A DNA stretch of 64,000 nt from Stieleria sp. JC731 (GTDB lineage Bacteria; Planctomycetota; Planctomycetia; Pirellulales; Pirellulaceae). Position numbers and translations under genes: made by a program. The stretch spans positions 1,054,001 to 1,118,000 of the forward strand of contig NZ_JAJKFQ010000002.1 of the NCBI RefSeq assembly GCF_020966635.1, given 5' to 3'. Below, piece by piece: positions 53,558-62,780 of this stretch (positions are counted from its first letter, which is position 1; each line of letters begins with the position of its first letter). Under the pieces are notes generated by a model. The model was given only the letters and a program-made list of their open reading frames with translations. It did not search any database and was not told the origin of the DNA.

Positions 53558-54370
53558 GTGAATACGAATCTGCTGCAACGTGTTTTCGACTGCGATGCTC
53601 CGGTCGCATTAATCACCGGCAGCGGCGCACCACGTGTCGGACGTGTGATCGCTGAAGAACTTGCCAACGCGAACTGCCGCATCGTGTTCCATGCCAACCA
53701 TAGCGTGGATCAGGCACAGCGAGCGGCTGAGAATGTTCAACGTGAATTCAAGGTCGATACGTTTGTTGTCACTGGTGCCCTGGACGAATCGTCGACGCCC
53801 GACCGACTGGTCGACGAGGCTTTCGATCACTTCGGCAGGCTGGACATCTTGGTCAACAGCGCGGCGATTTGGAAACCGAGCAAACTGAGCGAGATCACCG
53901 CCGACGAAATGCGACGCTATTTCGAAATCAATGCGATGGGCTCGTTCTTTTCTGCTCGTGCTGCCGGCCGAGTCATGACGACGCAGGCCAATGGCGGTTC
54001 GATCGTCAACATCGGTGATTGGGCCACCGAGCGACCCTACCTTGATCATGCCGCTTACTTCCCAAGCAAAGGCGCGATCGATGTCATGACGCGCTCCCTA
54101 GCTGTCGAACTTGCACAGCAGAACTCAGCCATTCGTGTCAATTGCATCAAACCAGGTCCGGTACTACTGACAGACGAAGTCCCCGACCAACAACGCAAGA
54201 AACTCTGCGCCAGTACACTTGGCGGAAAGATCGGAACAGCGGAACACGTCGCGCACGCCGTTCGCTTTTTGTGTGAGAACACTTTCGTCAACGGAGTCTG
54301 TTTACCGATTGACGGCGGCCGGACGGTCTTTGCACCTGACGGGTTGCAAGTTGGTGAGAACACCGGATGA
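53558..54370 (+). CDS. SDR-family oxidoreductase
   Basis: The 270-residue protein starts with GTG at 53558 (no in-frame ATG fits better). It has the dinucleotide motif TGSGAPRVGRVIA, the NSAAIW stretch (NNAG-like), the catalytic region SIVNIGDWATERPYLDHAAYFPSKGA with the YxxxK pair (Y-F-P-S-K), and RVNCIKPGPV. Length and order are those of classical short-chain dehydrogenases. Some similarity to pteridine-reductase-like members was felt, but the substrate cannot be read. It follows intergenic element copy B and ends before a hairpin. Confidence 0.9.
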   Translation: MNTNLLQRVFDCDAPVALITGSGAPRVGRVIAEELANANCRIVFHANHSVDQAQRAAENVQREFKVDTFVVTGALDESSTPDRLVDEAFDHFGRLDILVNSAAIWKPSKLSEITADEMRRYFEINAMGSFFSARAAGRVMTTQANGGSIVNIGDWATERPYLDHAAYFPSKGAIDVMTRSLAVELAQQNSAIRVNCIKPGPVLLTDEVPDQQRKKLCASTLGGKIGTAEHVAHAVRFLCENTFVNGVCLPIDGGRTVFAPDGLQVGENTG

Positions 54371-54379
54371 GAAGAAGAG

Positions 54380-54415
54380 AAAAAGCGCCCGCCGAAGGTG
54401 GGTTCGGTCGGGCGC
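54380..54415 (-). terminator. Strong hairpin terminator of the secreted protein gene
   Basis: GCGCCCG (54385-54391) pairs with CGGGCGC (54409-54415), and CCGAA with TTCGG inside them. On the minus strand the stem is followed by TTTTT (complement of 54380-54384). It fits the end of the minus-strand gene at 54526 and may also slow plus-strand reading after the SDR gene. Confidence 0.75.
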
Positions 54416-54525
54416 ATCTCTGGCAAGACAAGTACGGTAATGAAGAGCGATCTAGGAGAGGACGCCCCGTCAGGTTGTTTTCCAAATTCTATTCAGGCTT
54501 TGTCAAAGCCCGTGGCGTCGACTAG

Positions 54526-54954
54526 CTAGCCGCCCATAAATGTTCGCTTAAACCAAGCATTGCTCCGGCGATCTAAATCGCGAAGCCGATCCACAACCGT
54601 TTGCTTCTTTTTCGAATGCTGGTGGTTTGTCTTTGTGGATTGTTGCTTCTGTTCCTGTTGCGTCTGTTGATGGGCCGATGCGTCCGCGGGGTGAGAAGAC
54701 GGTTGCATCGGAATTGCGTCGATGATCGGCGCCGGTATTGGAGTCGGCACAAACGATTCATGAATCATCGGCGCCGAATTAAATTGGTTGGATGAACTCT
54801 CGTCCTTAACGGACTCATCATCCCATCGATCGTTCGGACCGATCAAAACCGATCGGACTTCATCGACTGGGGATGCGGTTGCCATCATGGCGAAAACAAG
54901 CACCGCAGCCACCGAATAGATGTGTCGAACACCATTCAGTTGAACTCTGCTCAT
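54526..54954 (-). CDS. Hypothetical secreted Gln/Lys-rich protein
   Basis: No family was recognised. From the ATG at 54954 the protein has 142 residues; an upstream extension to 55062 lacks support. A signal-like helix (HIYSVAAVLVFAMMATASP, about 10-28) is followed by a low-complexity region. That region is Pro-rich around residues 65-85 and then Gln/His/Lys-rich (HQQTQQEQKQQSTKTNHQHSKKK). The end is a short charged helix. It is divergent from the gene at 55201. A terminator lies about 110 bp beyond its stop. Confidence 0.65.
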   Translation of the reverse strand: MSRVQLNGVRHIYSVAAVLVFAMMATASPVDEVRSVLIGPNDRWDDESVKDESSSNQFNSAPMIHESFVPTPIPAPIIDAIPMQPSSHPADASAHQQTQQEQKQQSTKTNHQHSKKKQTVVDRLRDLDRRSNAWFKRTFMGG

Positions 54955-55200
54955 AGGCACTGACTCCCGTACATGTGTGTGGGTGAAGCAGTGCCGAAAC
55001 ATTCCCGACCGATAGGCGTTCCGCAAAACTTTTGCTACCGATGAACAGCCATTGCCTGCCAAAAGCCTTCAAGACAGTCCGCTCGTTCCGAATGCCGACG
55101 AGCTGGATCGTCTTGTCAGCTAGGCCGGTTTGATAAAGAACACGGATCCCAGCGACTACACCGCGATTCGCCGAAAACGCGAAGCACCCCCATCGAAGCA

Positions 55201-55581
55201 ATGAACGAAGCAAACTTCCACATCCACGTTTATGGACCGACGACGACGCTGGCTGAATCAACGACCAATCGGATGTCGCCGATCCCCACCAGTTTTGAAG
55301 CGGCCATGCAGAGGCTCGAAACTTTGGTGCCCCAGCCGCTCTCGGAACCCGATGGGTCCATCGCATGGGCGGGTAGCGACCATCGGATCGTCGGGATGAT
55401 TTATGACGCCGCTGGACACATCCAGTACCTAGAGCTCCGGGGGTATGGGACTGCCTATCATTGGCGCACCTTAATTCAAAGCATTTGCGGCCAGGCTAAC
55501 ATTGATCGATTTTCGATCATGCTTCTGCCGGAGCGGCAGTGGAAGAATTTTCAAAGCTTTGCAAATTTGCTCGGCACGTGA
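55201..55581 (+). CDS. Hypothetical protein, 126 residues
   Basis: No family was recognised. The protein is compact (MNEANFHIHVYGP...), with predicted beta strands in VYGPTTTLAE and a QYLELRGYGTAYHWRTLIQSI core, and no signal peptide or cysteines in a motif. The composition is normal for a coding gene, unlike shadow frames here. It stands alone between a divergent secreted protein and the next small gene. Confidence 0.6.
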   Translation: MNEANFHIHVYGPTTTLAESTTNRMSPIPTSFEAAMQRLETLVPQPLSEPDGSIAWAGSDHRIVGMIYDAAGHIQYLELRGYGTAYHWRTLIQSICGQANIDRFSIMLLPERQWKNFQSFANLLGT

Positions 55582-55854
55582 TCAAAGCCAAATCACCCAC
55601 AACCCCCATCTTCACAACCAGCAAAAGCCGCATATTCTGTTTTTACAGCGATTTGGATCTTTTCCGCGAACAAAGCGATCCTTTTTGGGTTCTAGGTCAT
55701 TGATTGGCACACTGGTTGCAATTACTCATATCCGTCAGATCGAGACGAACTGACAAAATCAAAAACAAGGCAATCACTCTGGGTCGATTGCCAAGTCCTA
55801 GGAACCCCGAAAACCGATCCCCACGATCGGCCCTTATCTTACGAGGGATTGAAA

Positions 55855-56073
55855 ATGATGAACGCTGTTTGCAACACCGAAGTCCTGGAATCGCGAATCG
55901 ACTCTCAAAATGAGAGCACCTGTGGTCAAACGCAGCTGTCCGACGCTGAAATCATGCGTCGCGTCCGCGATATCCGAGCCAACTGGACGCTTTCAGAACG
56001 TAAAGCACGTCGCGAAGAAGCAGATCGCCGTTTTCAGAACCTAGTCGACACTCTATTCGCCGAAGCTGCCTAA
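55855..56073 (+). CDS. Small charged hypothetical protein, 72 residues
   Basis: No family was recognised. The start is put at ATG 55855, 6 bp after GAGGGA (55843-55848), a better Shine-Dalgarno site than most in this window. The second half (LSDAEIMRRVRDIRANWTLSERKARREEADRRFQNLVDTLF) is a charged, helix-forming stretch, possibly a coiled coil. A 7-bp hairpin (GGCAATC 55769-55775 with GATTGCC 55786-55792) lies in the leader. Confidence 0.65.
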   Translation: MMNAVCNTEVLESRIDSQNESTCGQTQLSDAEIMRRVRDIRANWTLSERKARREEADRRFQNLVDTLFAEAA

Positions 56074-56248
56074 GTGGCTGGTGTCACTGTGGTCTCCTCG
56101 AAAGAGATTGCGATGAGCCACTCCAATTCCATCGCATTGATCTAAGCCGGGCGAGGAAATCTGTCCTGAGATCTCCTCGTCCTTTCGGACACCATTCGAT
56201 TGGCAGTGAATCGCTTGGAAATTATCATTCGCGAAAAAACGTGATGAC

Positions 56249-56770
56249 TTAATCCTCGAGCGAGTCTGCTCCACCGTCGGAGACTTCAATCGTCTGCCCC
56301 ATCAGCTTGCCGTGATAATGGCAGGCTTCCAGAAAGGATTCCAACAAAACAAGCGCGGCTACAGCGTCGAGCCGCTTCTTGTTTTTCTTTCTTGAATTTG
56401 CCGCACTACGCAGTCGTTCTTTCGCTGCTGCGGTGCTGAATCGTTCGTCAAATAGACGGATAGGTAGGCCGGTTTCCTCGTTCAGCCAGCGCGCAAACTT
56501 GCGACTCTCTTGACTCTTTTGGCTTTCGGCGCCATCGCAATGGATCGGTAATCCGACAACAAAGCCAACGAGCCGCTCGTCTTTTACCAGCTGACGGAAA
56601 TACTTGGCATCAAGTTCCGGTGAGCGAACTTGGTAGACTTCAACCGGGCTTGCTAGCGTCCGGTTGGGATCACAGACAGCTACGCCAATTCTGACAGTTC
56701 CATAATCGATCGCGGCAAGACGCCCGGACGACGGGAACTCATCGGAAGATGATTCCGGAGAAGCAGTCAT
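56249..56770 (-). CDS. ruvX: Holliday junction resolvase-like RNase-H-fold protein
   Basis: The 173-residue protein contains RLAAIDYGTVRIGVAVCD at the N-terminus (first Asp of the RNase-H-like site), VVGLPIHCDGAESQKS (family motif) and VRLFDERFSTAAAKERL, then LDAVAALVLLESFLE with the last Asp. The order matches RuvX/YqgF. The family is implicated in resolving DNA junctions and in 16S rRNA processing. The C-terminus is a little longer than usual. It follows the FabZ-like gene by 31 bp on the same strand. Confidence 0.93.
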   Translation of the reverse strand: MTASPESSSDEFPSSGRLAAIDYGTVRIGVAVCDPNRTLASPVEVYQVRSPELDAKYFRQLVKDERLVGFVVGLPIHCDGAESQKSQESRKFARWLNEETGLPIRLFDERFSTAAAKERLRSAANSRKKNKKRLDAVAALVLLESFLEACHYHGKLMGQTIEVSDGGADSLED

Positions 56771-56801
56771 GGTCTAAAAGCGGGATCGAAGCGCTTGGCA
56801 A

Positions 56802-57338
56802 TCAAACAGCGTTTTGGGCAGCTCGAGCCGCCAGATGCGACTTCACAGCAGCGACCGGCAGAGGGATTCCGCGGATGGTGCCGTCGACGACAAGCTTTTC
56901 GCCGACAACCCCTTGAAACTCCGCCACGATCATTCGGTTTCGTCTGGCTTTCGTCAAACGAATCATCAAGACCAAGCGGTCACCGGGGACGACAACGTCA
57001 CGAAATCGTGCGTCGTCCACACCGCCAAAGCCAACCATTTCTGCCCCTAGCAAATCGTGCTTTTGAGCAAAGAAGCTGGACAACTGGGCTACGGCTTCGA
57101 GTTGAATGACGCCTGGCATGACCGGCATTCCGGGCATGTGGCCACGAATCCAAAATTCGTCATGGGTTACGTCTTTGTAACCGGCGCATCGCAGGGTCTC
57201 GACATCTTCATACAAGATGCCAGTCAGGTGCTCCATCTCATGGCGCTGAGGGTTCAGTGCGCGAATGGCTTCCAGATCAGCGACCGGCTGATCATGCTCC
57301 AACAATGAGAGGTCAACAATAAAGTCGGTTTTGGCCAC
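56802..57338 (-). CDS. FabZ-like 3-hydroxyacyl-ACP dehydratase
   Basis: The 178-residue protein begins at a GTG (57338). The hotdog-fold core carries the FabZ active site in FWIRGHMPGMPVMPGVIQLEAVAQLSSFF (histidine in GHxPGxPxxPGV, glutamate in LEAVAQ). A later VVPGDRLVLMIRL strand also fits. By family it removes water from 3-hydroxyacyl-ACP in fatty acid synthesis in the cytoplasm. It follows the small basic protein gene by 43 bp and precedes ruvX by 31 bp, so all three may share one transcript. Confidence 0.92.
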   Translation of the reverse strand: MAKTDFIVDLSLLEHDQPVADLEAIRALNPQRHEMEHLTGILYEDVETLRCAGYKDVTHDEFWIRGHMPGMPVMPGVIQLEAVAQLSSFFAQKHDLLGAEMVGFGGVDDARFRDVVVPGDRLVLMIRLTKARRNRMIVAEFQGVVGEKLVVDGTIRGIPLPVAAVKSHLAARAAQNAV

Positions 57339-57381
57339 GGCAATCGGTTCCGCGATAGAGTCAATCAGAGCGGGCGAATGC

Positions 57382-57480
57382 TTAGGTCTTGATCTTTTTT
57401 CGCTTTGCTTTGCGTGCTTTGGCGCTCGCCGGACGACGTCCGTGGTTCGCTTTCTTCAATTTGTGCTGTGGCTTGGCCAT
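57382..57480 (-). CDS. Small basic protein, 32 residues
   Basis: An ATG frame of 32 codons reads MAKPQHKLKKANHGRRPASA... and ends KRKKIKT before TAA. It is 50% Lys/Arg/His, like small ribosome-associated or RNA-binding proteins. It is too short for usual gene callers. Its codon use and the AUG-to-TAA frame, followed by the FabZ-like gene after 43 bp, make it likely real. Function is unknown. Confidence 0.6.
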   Translation of the reverse strand: MAKPQHKLKKANHGRRPASAKARKAKRKKIKT

Positions 57481-57676
57481 CAATCAATTGGTGGTTAGGG
57501 GATCAAAATAGTTTTTCAGGGACCGCAGAAAATAGCAGAATTTAGTTCACCGCGGTAGGCTTACGGCACGGCTCTGTGTGAAAACGATCTCACCGAGCCC
57601 CTTGCCGCAAAGCAACTTATGACAGCAAAAACGGTTCGCATCGAGGTTTTAGATGGAAGTCTGTTCAGACCTTCCT

Positions 57677-58969
57677 CTAGCGAAGCTGTCCGTATCTTAC
57701 TTCGTCCTGCGGCTGTGACACACTGTAGTCGGATCTGCTAGCAGAGATAGGAGAATTGGCTGGGCCTTCGATACCGATCTGACCAGGAACTTGGCTCAAT
57801 CGACCGGAAATCTGGGTATCCGAAGACTCCTCCACAGTGGCAATTTTTCCCATGGCGTTTTCTTCGCGGCGGCGTTGATACCAGCTCTTTTGGCCGGAGG
57901 CATCTCCCAACGCGCCGATCGCCATCGATGCGGTGGCATCCGCCGCCGGACCTGATTGGGACATTCCTGGGGCAGACTGCGACACTGCCGCCATCAGGTT
58001 TGAGGCATTTTGCCCCATGCCGGCTCCGTTTGAATTGGTGATGTTCGGGCTGGTCGAATGGTTCTGTGGTCCTGACAAGCGAAGATTGGAACTGGCCATG
58101 GCTCGGTTGATCGGCTGCAAACCTGCCGACTGCGCGAGCGGCGCGATCTGGCCTGCTGGTGCCTGTGCGGATGCCAATGCGATCCCTGACTGGTTGCGTG
58201 TTGACGCGTAGGCGTCCACTGGACCGCTGCCATCTGCAACCCAGCTCAGCCAATTCTGCTGTAGGTCTGACAGTGATTCGTACCCATAGTGAACTTGAAC
58301 AGTGTTCGTCCACGATTTGGATTGCATCCAGTCTTCCAAGAAGTTGATGAACTGCCTCGGTCCCTGCTGTTCGACCAAGAATCGACAGACCGAATAACCT
58401 TGGGCGTACATCGGCAACATGTCTTGTGGATATTCCGTCAGCAAAAACAGGCGGTTCATTGCGATCCCGCGTTTCGTTCGCAAGAACTCGCGAAGTTTTC
58501 GCTCGTGTTTGTCTCGTTCGGCGGCGTGTTCGACAGTTGTGCAGATGCCTTCATCGGCCCAACGGGGCAGCGGACGTCCGAAGTGCGTCGCCATGACCGT
58601 GTGGGTGACTTCGTGTGGCAAAACGCTGTCGAGAATTCGCTCGGTGGTTCCGATGACTTCCATCCGGAAGTTGCTAACCGGTTGCGGGTTGTAGGTTGTC
58701 GCGCCCTGAGCGGCTAAACGCGGGCCGGAAACAACTTTGATGGGGCAGGGCTGTGGCCAGGGGGGCAGTTCCTTGCCAAGCCAATAGATCGCCAGTTCAC
58801 GACGATAACGTTCGGCATGGTCGGAAACGGCATCGGCAAGTGCTTGCGAATCGGCGCTAACGTAGAAGTTCGCACTCCGTTTAGAAGCAGCCTGACTGGC
58901 AACGGGAAACAAGAACGCGAATGTTAGCGCAAACGCCAACGTTGCTGAGCGACGTGCAATGGCATCCAT
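57677..58969 (-). CDS. Secreted HExxH (gluzincin-like) protein
   Basis: The 430-residue protein has a signal peptide (about residues 1-28, ending QAAS). A peptidase-MA-like motif follows: HEVTH at 119-123 and E140 in RWADEGICTTVEH. The HExxH plus downstream glutamate is the zinc site of gluzincin-type peptidases. The domain is followed by an N-rich, low-complexity C-terminal third (SNLRLSGPQNHSTSPNITNSNGAGMG) that looks like a linker or anchor. It is likely an exported metal-dependent peptidase or a relative; catalysis is unproven. Confidence 0.8.
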   Translation of the reverse strand: MDAIARRSATLAFALTFAFLFPVASQAASKRSANFYVSADSQALADAVSDHAERYRRELAIYWLGKELPPWPQPCPIKVVSGPRLAAQGATTYNPQPVSNFRMEVIGTTERILDSVLPHEVTHTVMATHFGRPLPRWADEGICTTVEHAAERDKHERKLREFLRTKRGIAMNRLFLLTEYPQDMLPMYAQGYSVCRFLVEQQGPRQFINFLEDWMQSKSWTNTVQVHYGYESLSDLQQNWLSWVADGSGPVDAYASTRNQSGIALASAQAPAGQIAPLAQSAGLQPINRAMASSNLRLSGPQNHSTSPNITNSNGAGMGQNASNLMAAVSQSAPGMSQSGPAADATASMAIGALGDASGQKSWYQRRREENAMGKIATVEESSDTQISGRLSQVPGQIGIEGPANSPISASRSDYSVSQPQDEVRYGQLR

Positions 58970-59351
58970 GCCCGAGGACTCCCTGTTTGGATTTTGTCGT
59001 CATCATGCAAGCAAATCCGCATCCGTTACGGGGCTTTGCCAGCGACTTTGGGGAGTCTAGGGATCGGTGCAGTTGGCAGATAGAGAAGTTTTTCGAGTTC
59101 GACTCAAGTCAACAAAGTCCCCGACCGAGACGCTCGCTGACGTATGGAAGTGCTCGTTGACCCGACCTAGATGCCTGCAGAATTAAAAAAAGACGCGACG
59201 TTCAATTTGAACGCCGCGTCCTTTTCAAAATGCGGTTGATAGCAATTGCAGTCGAGCGATTTGATCGCTACCTGAACCAGCCTGGATCAAATGCCTGGAT
59301 ACCGAAACTCTATCGAATTTCGGTTCATCCCGTTCTCGGTGGGTCCGAGAA
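58970..59351. other. Gap without a recognisable gene
   Basis: The 382 bp separate the HExxH protein gene from the TANGO2-like gene. Apart from the terminator at 59184-59220 I see only weak hairpins (for example near 59298-59319). No coding frame is convincing. Confidence 0.5.
59184..59220 (-). terminator. Terminator of the TANGO2-like gene
   Basis: GACGCG and CGTTCAA pair with TTGAACG and CGCGTC across 59192-59220 with one mismatch. On the minus strand the stem is followed by seven to eight T residues (complement of 59184-59191). It lies about 130 bp past the stop at 59352. Confidence 0.8.
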
Positions 59352-60131
59352 TTAGGCACCTACCTTTGCTTTGGTGCGCGCTTCACGAAGTCCGCGACTA
59401 AGGATATCCCGCAACATTGGCGAGCAATCTTCGTACTTGGTTTGGTCCGGAGCACCATTGCTGTACTGATAGATCGCATCGCGAGGTTTGACTCCCAGAG
59501 CGATCAGCGAACTGCTTACCGTTCCGTAGTCTTTGTTACGAATCGTCATGCTAGGGCGGCCAGGTCCGACCGGTGCTCGAGCAAAAACGCGGCTTGCAAC
59601 GGCAAGGAATTTGACTGGCGAATCGAGTGTCTGCAGCGTTAGCAGCCGACGCGCCATGCAAACTCGTTCGTCATCGGGATCATTCAGGTTATGAGATCCG
59701 ATGATGTTCAAGCCGGGTTGTAGGTCAACCACTTCCTGACGCTGGTCAGAGTAGATTGCGTACCCACTCTTGGCATCGGCGATGACTAAGTTACAACCTT
59801 CGTATTGCGTTTCACCCAATTCATTGAGCGCCTTTTCCAAGGCACGCGATGCGCTGGTGCAACGCAGTAGATCCATCGCAAGGGATCCGCGAGAACGTTG
59901 CCCAAATAAAGGCATCGTCGTCGCTCGATTACAAACCCCGACAAATAAACCGTTTTGATTGACACCTAGCCAAGTACCACCGGCTTTTTGATCGATCCCG
60001 CACAGGACTCGGGGCTTTCCAGATTGGATCGAAGGTGCCAAACTTGGTCTGTCAAAATATTCCTCTCGATTGGCGGCAACAAGAATCGGACTTTCTGGGA
60101 CCAATTGATACTGAACGGCCAATAAGCACAT
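59352..60131 (-). CDS. NRDE/TANGO2-family protein
   Basis: The 259-residue protein begins MCLLAVQYQLVPESPILVAANREEYFDRPSLAP, which is the NRDE signature (here NREE) with the invariant Cys2, followed by GGTWLGVNQNGLFVGVCNR and GSHNLNDPDDERV. TANGO2-like proteins carry an N-terminal-nucleophile-like fold; in animals they affect heme and Golgi traffic, and their bacterial role is not defined. The Cys2 is exposed after methionine removal. Confidence 0.92.
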   Translation of the reverse strand: MCLLAVQYQLVPESPILVAANREEYFDRPSLAPSIQSGKPRVLCGIDQKAGGTWLGVNQNGLFVGVCNRATTMPLFGQRSRGSLAMDLLRCTSASRALEKALNELGETQYEGCNLVIADAKSGYAIYSDQRQEVVDLQPGLNIIGSHNLNDPDDERVCMARRLLTLQTLDSPVKFLAVASRVFARAPVGPGRPSMTIRNKDYGTVSSSLIALGVKPRDAIYQYSNGAPDQTKYEDCSPMLRDILSRGLREARTKAKVGA

Positions 60132-60526
60132 CGGGAACTTCTTTTCAAAGATCAGTTGGTAGCGTAAAACCGCAAACGACTAAGCGGGTTTTTTGCCGCA
60201 CTTGTTCGCTCACGACGACCGCCAATCTATCTACGTCGCGGAGCAACCTGCACCCCCTGACGGGGTATTCGATAGGAAAAACCCGCGTAAATTCGGGTCC
60301 AAGGAGACCCTTGATCCCCACTGGGCAAGCTTTTACGCCAAATGCTGTTCAAAAGCACAGCTTTTGGCTGGTTTGATATCGGCCCAAACGGACCAATCGC
60401 TTTTCCGCTGATCTGGACGATTCAGTTGCTAGCTCGCAGGGCTTTCGCCTAAACAGACCTGCTGTTTTGGACATAGGTTCGTTTCCAAAGTGGGTCTTCT
60501 CGACACGAGACCGCCGAATCAGGAAC
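60132..60526. other. Gap without a recognisable gene
   Basis: The 395 bp between the TANGO2-like and DUF971 genes contain frames of 70-110 codons on both strands, but none shows a motif and all overlap each other. A short hairpin (near 60351-60366) was seen, without a T tract. Confidence 0.5.
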
Positions 60527-60838
60527 TCAGGATTCCGATTCATGGAGCATCGAGAACTGAAACAGTCCTGAACCGTGCCCGTCGCTAAAACCGATGTTGT
60601 ACGCATAGCTTCCCACAGGACGCATCGAAACGATCGACAGTGGCTTTGCCTCGGCCGCACTGAGGACGGGCAACATCGCGGGGGCATTCGCCTTGCCACG
60701 TTTTTTTTCGCGGCACGTTGCACAAGGACAAACCGCGCGAAGCTTCGCGGCGGTCCATCGCGTGGTCTTTCCGTCCGACCAGCGGATCACAATTGCCGAC
60801 TCTCCATCACGAGTGATTGATTCTGGGATCGCGTCCAT
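60527..60838 (-). CDS. DUF971-domain protein
   Basis: From ATG 60838 the protein has 103 residues. The sequence SAIVIRWSDGKTTRWTAAKLRAVCPCATCREKK and the later VGSYAYNIGFSDGHGSGLFQFSMLHE are the DUF971 pattern (N-terminal domain of gamma-butyrobetaine hydroxylase-like proteins), with the CPCATC cysteines likely binding a metal. Stand-alone forms are often linked to Fe-S assembly proteins of the Mrp type, which are absent here. It lies 43 bp after the DJ-1/PfpI gene on the same strand. Confidence 0.9.
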   Translation of the reverse strand: MDAIPESITRDGESAIVIRWSDGKTTRWTAAKLRAVCPCATCREKKRGKANAPAMLPVLSAAEAKPLSIVSMRPVGSYAYNIGFSDGHGSGLFQFSMLHESES

Positions 60839-60881
60839 GTGCAAATGAAGGTGAGATGCTGGTTTCGGTGTTGGGGATTGA

Positions 60882-61457
60882 TCACACCGCTACGGATTGT
60901 CGTGCCTTTTCAAGCAACTCGATCCAAGGGCCGATGTAATGCCCGTTGTCGTGGAACGTTCTGCCACTGACAAGGTTACCGTCGATCACACAGGGCGCAT
61001 CGACGAAGATCCCGCCACAAACCTCGAGGTCGAATTTGCATTTGGGGACCGTTGCCATTTTGCGTCCGCGAACGCAATCCGCGTAGGCGGGTATTTCGAC
61101 ACCATGGCAGACACTGGCGACCGGTTTGCCCTTCTCGAAGAAGTGTTTGGTAACGCGTACGAGGTCTTCGTCATAGCGAATGTACTCCGGTGCGCGGCCA
61201 CCGCTGAACATGATGCCTAAGTATTCCGCCGGGTCGATTTCTGCAAACGCGACGTCAGCTTCTAAGGTGTAGCCTTCCCATTCCTTGGTGATCGTCCAAC
61301 CCGGTTTGATTTCGTGTAACACCATCTGATAGCGACGACGTTCGGGTGCCGCTACGACTGGCTGAAACCCGGCTTCGATCAGCCGGTAAAACGGATACAT
61401 CGTGTCCAGTGTTTCGGTAGCGTCACCGATGACGATCAAGACTTTTTCTTTTGACAT
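60882..61457 (-). CDS. DJ-1/PfpI-family protein
   Basis: From ATG 61457 the protein has 191 residues; a longer frame adds 11 residues of no value. It has a flavodoxin-like start (KVLIVIGDATETLDTMYPFYRLIEAGF), the GGRAPEYIR loop and the nucleophile elbow ASVCHGVEIPAYADC (C-H-G). This is the DJ-1/PfpI type with a cysteine nucleophile, which includes proteases and deglycases. It is followed by DUF971 at 43 bp and preceded by the recA terminator. Confidence 0.92.
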   Translation of the reverse strand: MSKEKVLIVIGDATETLDTMYPFYRLIEAGFQPVVAAPERRRYQMVLHEIKPGWTITKEWEGYTLEADVAFAEIDPAEYLGIMFSGGRAPEYIRYDEDLVRVTKHFFEKGKPVASVCHGVEIPAYADCVRGRKMATVPKCKFDLEVCGGIFVDAPCVIDGNLVSGRTFHDNGHYIGPWIELLEKARQSVAV

Positions 61458-61563
61458 GATGAGGTGGGCTGGATCCAGGTGAGATAACAAACGGGGATCT
61501 CGTATGATGACGGATCGTGCCGATCGCTGCTTGAAGGTTGAATCGTTTTTGTGTTGAAGTCAT

Positions 61564-61590
61564 AAAAAAAGCCAACCGATCTGGTTGGCT
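61564..61590 (-). terminator. Terminator of recA
   Basis: AGCCAACC (61570-61577) and GGTTGGCT (61583-61590) form an 8-bp stem with a 5-base loop. On the minus strand it is followed by seven T residues (complement of 61564-61570). It lies about 80 bp after the recA stop. Confidence 0.88.
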
Positions 61591-61667
61591 TTGGTTCTTC
61601 GAAAGGCCTGCGTCCGACAGGGCTGTGGCCAGTCGGACCGATCAAGTCTACTTAGGAGTTGGCTTAC

Positions 61668-62780
61668 TTAAGAGTTGGTGACTTCTTCGGAATCCAATTC
61701 GCTAGCGTCGTCGACCATGGGAGCCTCATCGACCGGCGGCCCGAACCCGCCTTCGGCCATCACCTTCGCTTTAATTTCATCAGCGACATCAGTGTTTTCG
61801 ATAAGGAAGTTACGCGCTTTCTCCTTACCTTGACCCAAGTAGGTTTCGCCGTACTTAAACCAAGCACCGCTGCGGTTGATGATCTTGTGATTGGTTCCCA
61901 GATCCAACAAGTCGCCTTCATAACTGATGCCATTGCTATGCATCATGTCGAACTCGGCAATGCGGAATGGAGGTGCGACTTTGTTCTTAACGATCTTCGC
62001 TTTGACTCGCTGGCCGACTTGCTCTTCACCGTCCTTTAGTGCGCCAATTCGACGGACATCGATTCGGCAAGAACTGTAGAACTTCAGTGCGCGACCGCCG
62101 GGGGTCGTTTCGGGGCTACCGAACATCACACCGACCTTTTCGCGAATCTGGTTAATAAAGATGACCGCACATTTGCTTTTGGCAATCGCACCGGTCAGCT
62201 TTCGCAACGCCTGACTCATCAAACGAGCTTGCAAGCCGACGTGGCTGTCGCCGATTTCGCCTTCCAATTCTTTCTTGGGGACCAAGGCCGCGACCGAGTC
62301 GATCACGATGACATCGACAGCGTTGCTTTTGACCAGCATCTCGCAAATCTGCATCGCCTCTTCACCGCTACCCGGCTGGCTGACCAACAAGGTATCCAGT
62401 TCGACGCCCAACTTCTTTGCCCAAGTCGGATCGAAAGCGTGTTCCGCATCGATGATCGCCGCGATGCCGCCTTCCTTTTGTGCTTCTCCGCAGACATGCA
62501 ATGCCAACGTCGTTTTACCACTCGATTCCGGACCGTAAATTTCAATGATCCGGCCTCGAGGAATCCCTTGACCGCCCAAAGCCATATCGAGCGACAAGCT
62601 ACCCGTTTGGATACCATGAATGTCGAGGTGGCTTGACGCGCCCAGAGGCATGATCGCCCCATCACCAAACGTTTTATCAATCTGTTGCAGGGTGGTCGCC
62701 AAACCCGGTTCTCGTTCCAAAACCGCTTTCAACTTCGGATCGACCTTCGGAGCCTTGCTGGATGCTTTCTTCTTAGCCAT
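61668..62780 (-). CDS. recA: RecA recombinase
   Basis: The 370-residue protein shows all RecA landmarks: Walker A GPESSGKT (83-90), [86 protein letters not shown] (L2 loop), and [12 protein letters not shown]. The tail is acidic as usual ([14 protein letters not shown]). The ATG at 62780 has AAGGAAG 6 bp upstream. RecA binds single-stranded DNA and drives strand exchange and SOS cleavage. No recX follows. It is divergent from the DinG-type helicase gene. Confidence 0.98.
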   Translation of the reverse strand: MAKKKASSKAPKVDPKLKAVLEREPGLATTLQQIDKTFGDGAIMPLGASSHLDIHGIQTGSLSLDMALGGQGIPRGRIIEIYGPESSGKTTLALHVCGEAQKEGGIAAIIDAEHAFDPTWAKKLGVELDTLLVSQPGSGEEAMQICEMLVKSNAVDVIVIDSVAALVPKKELEGEIGDSHVGLQARLMSQALRKLTGAIAKSKCAVIFINQIREKVGVMFGSPETTPGGRALKFYSSCRIDVRRIGALKDGEEQVGQRVKAKIVKNKVAPPFRIAEFDMMHSNGISYEGDLLDLGTNHKIINRSGAWFKYGETYLGQGKEKARNFLIENTDVADEIKAKVMAEGGFGPPVDEAPMVDDASELDSEEVTNS

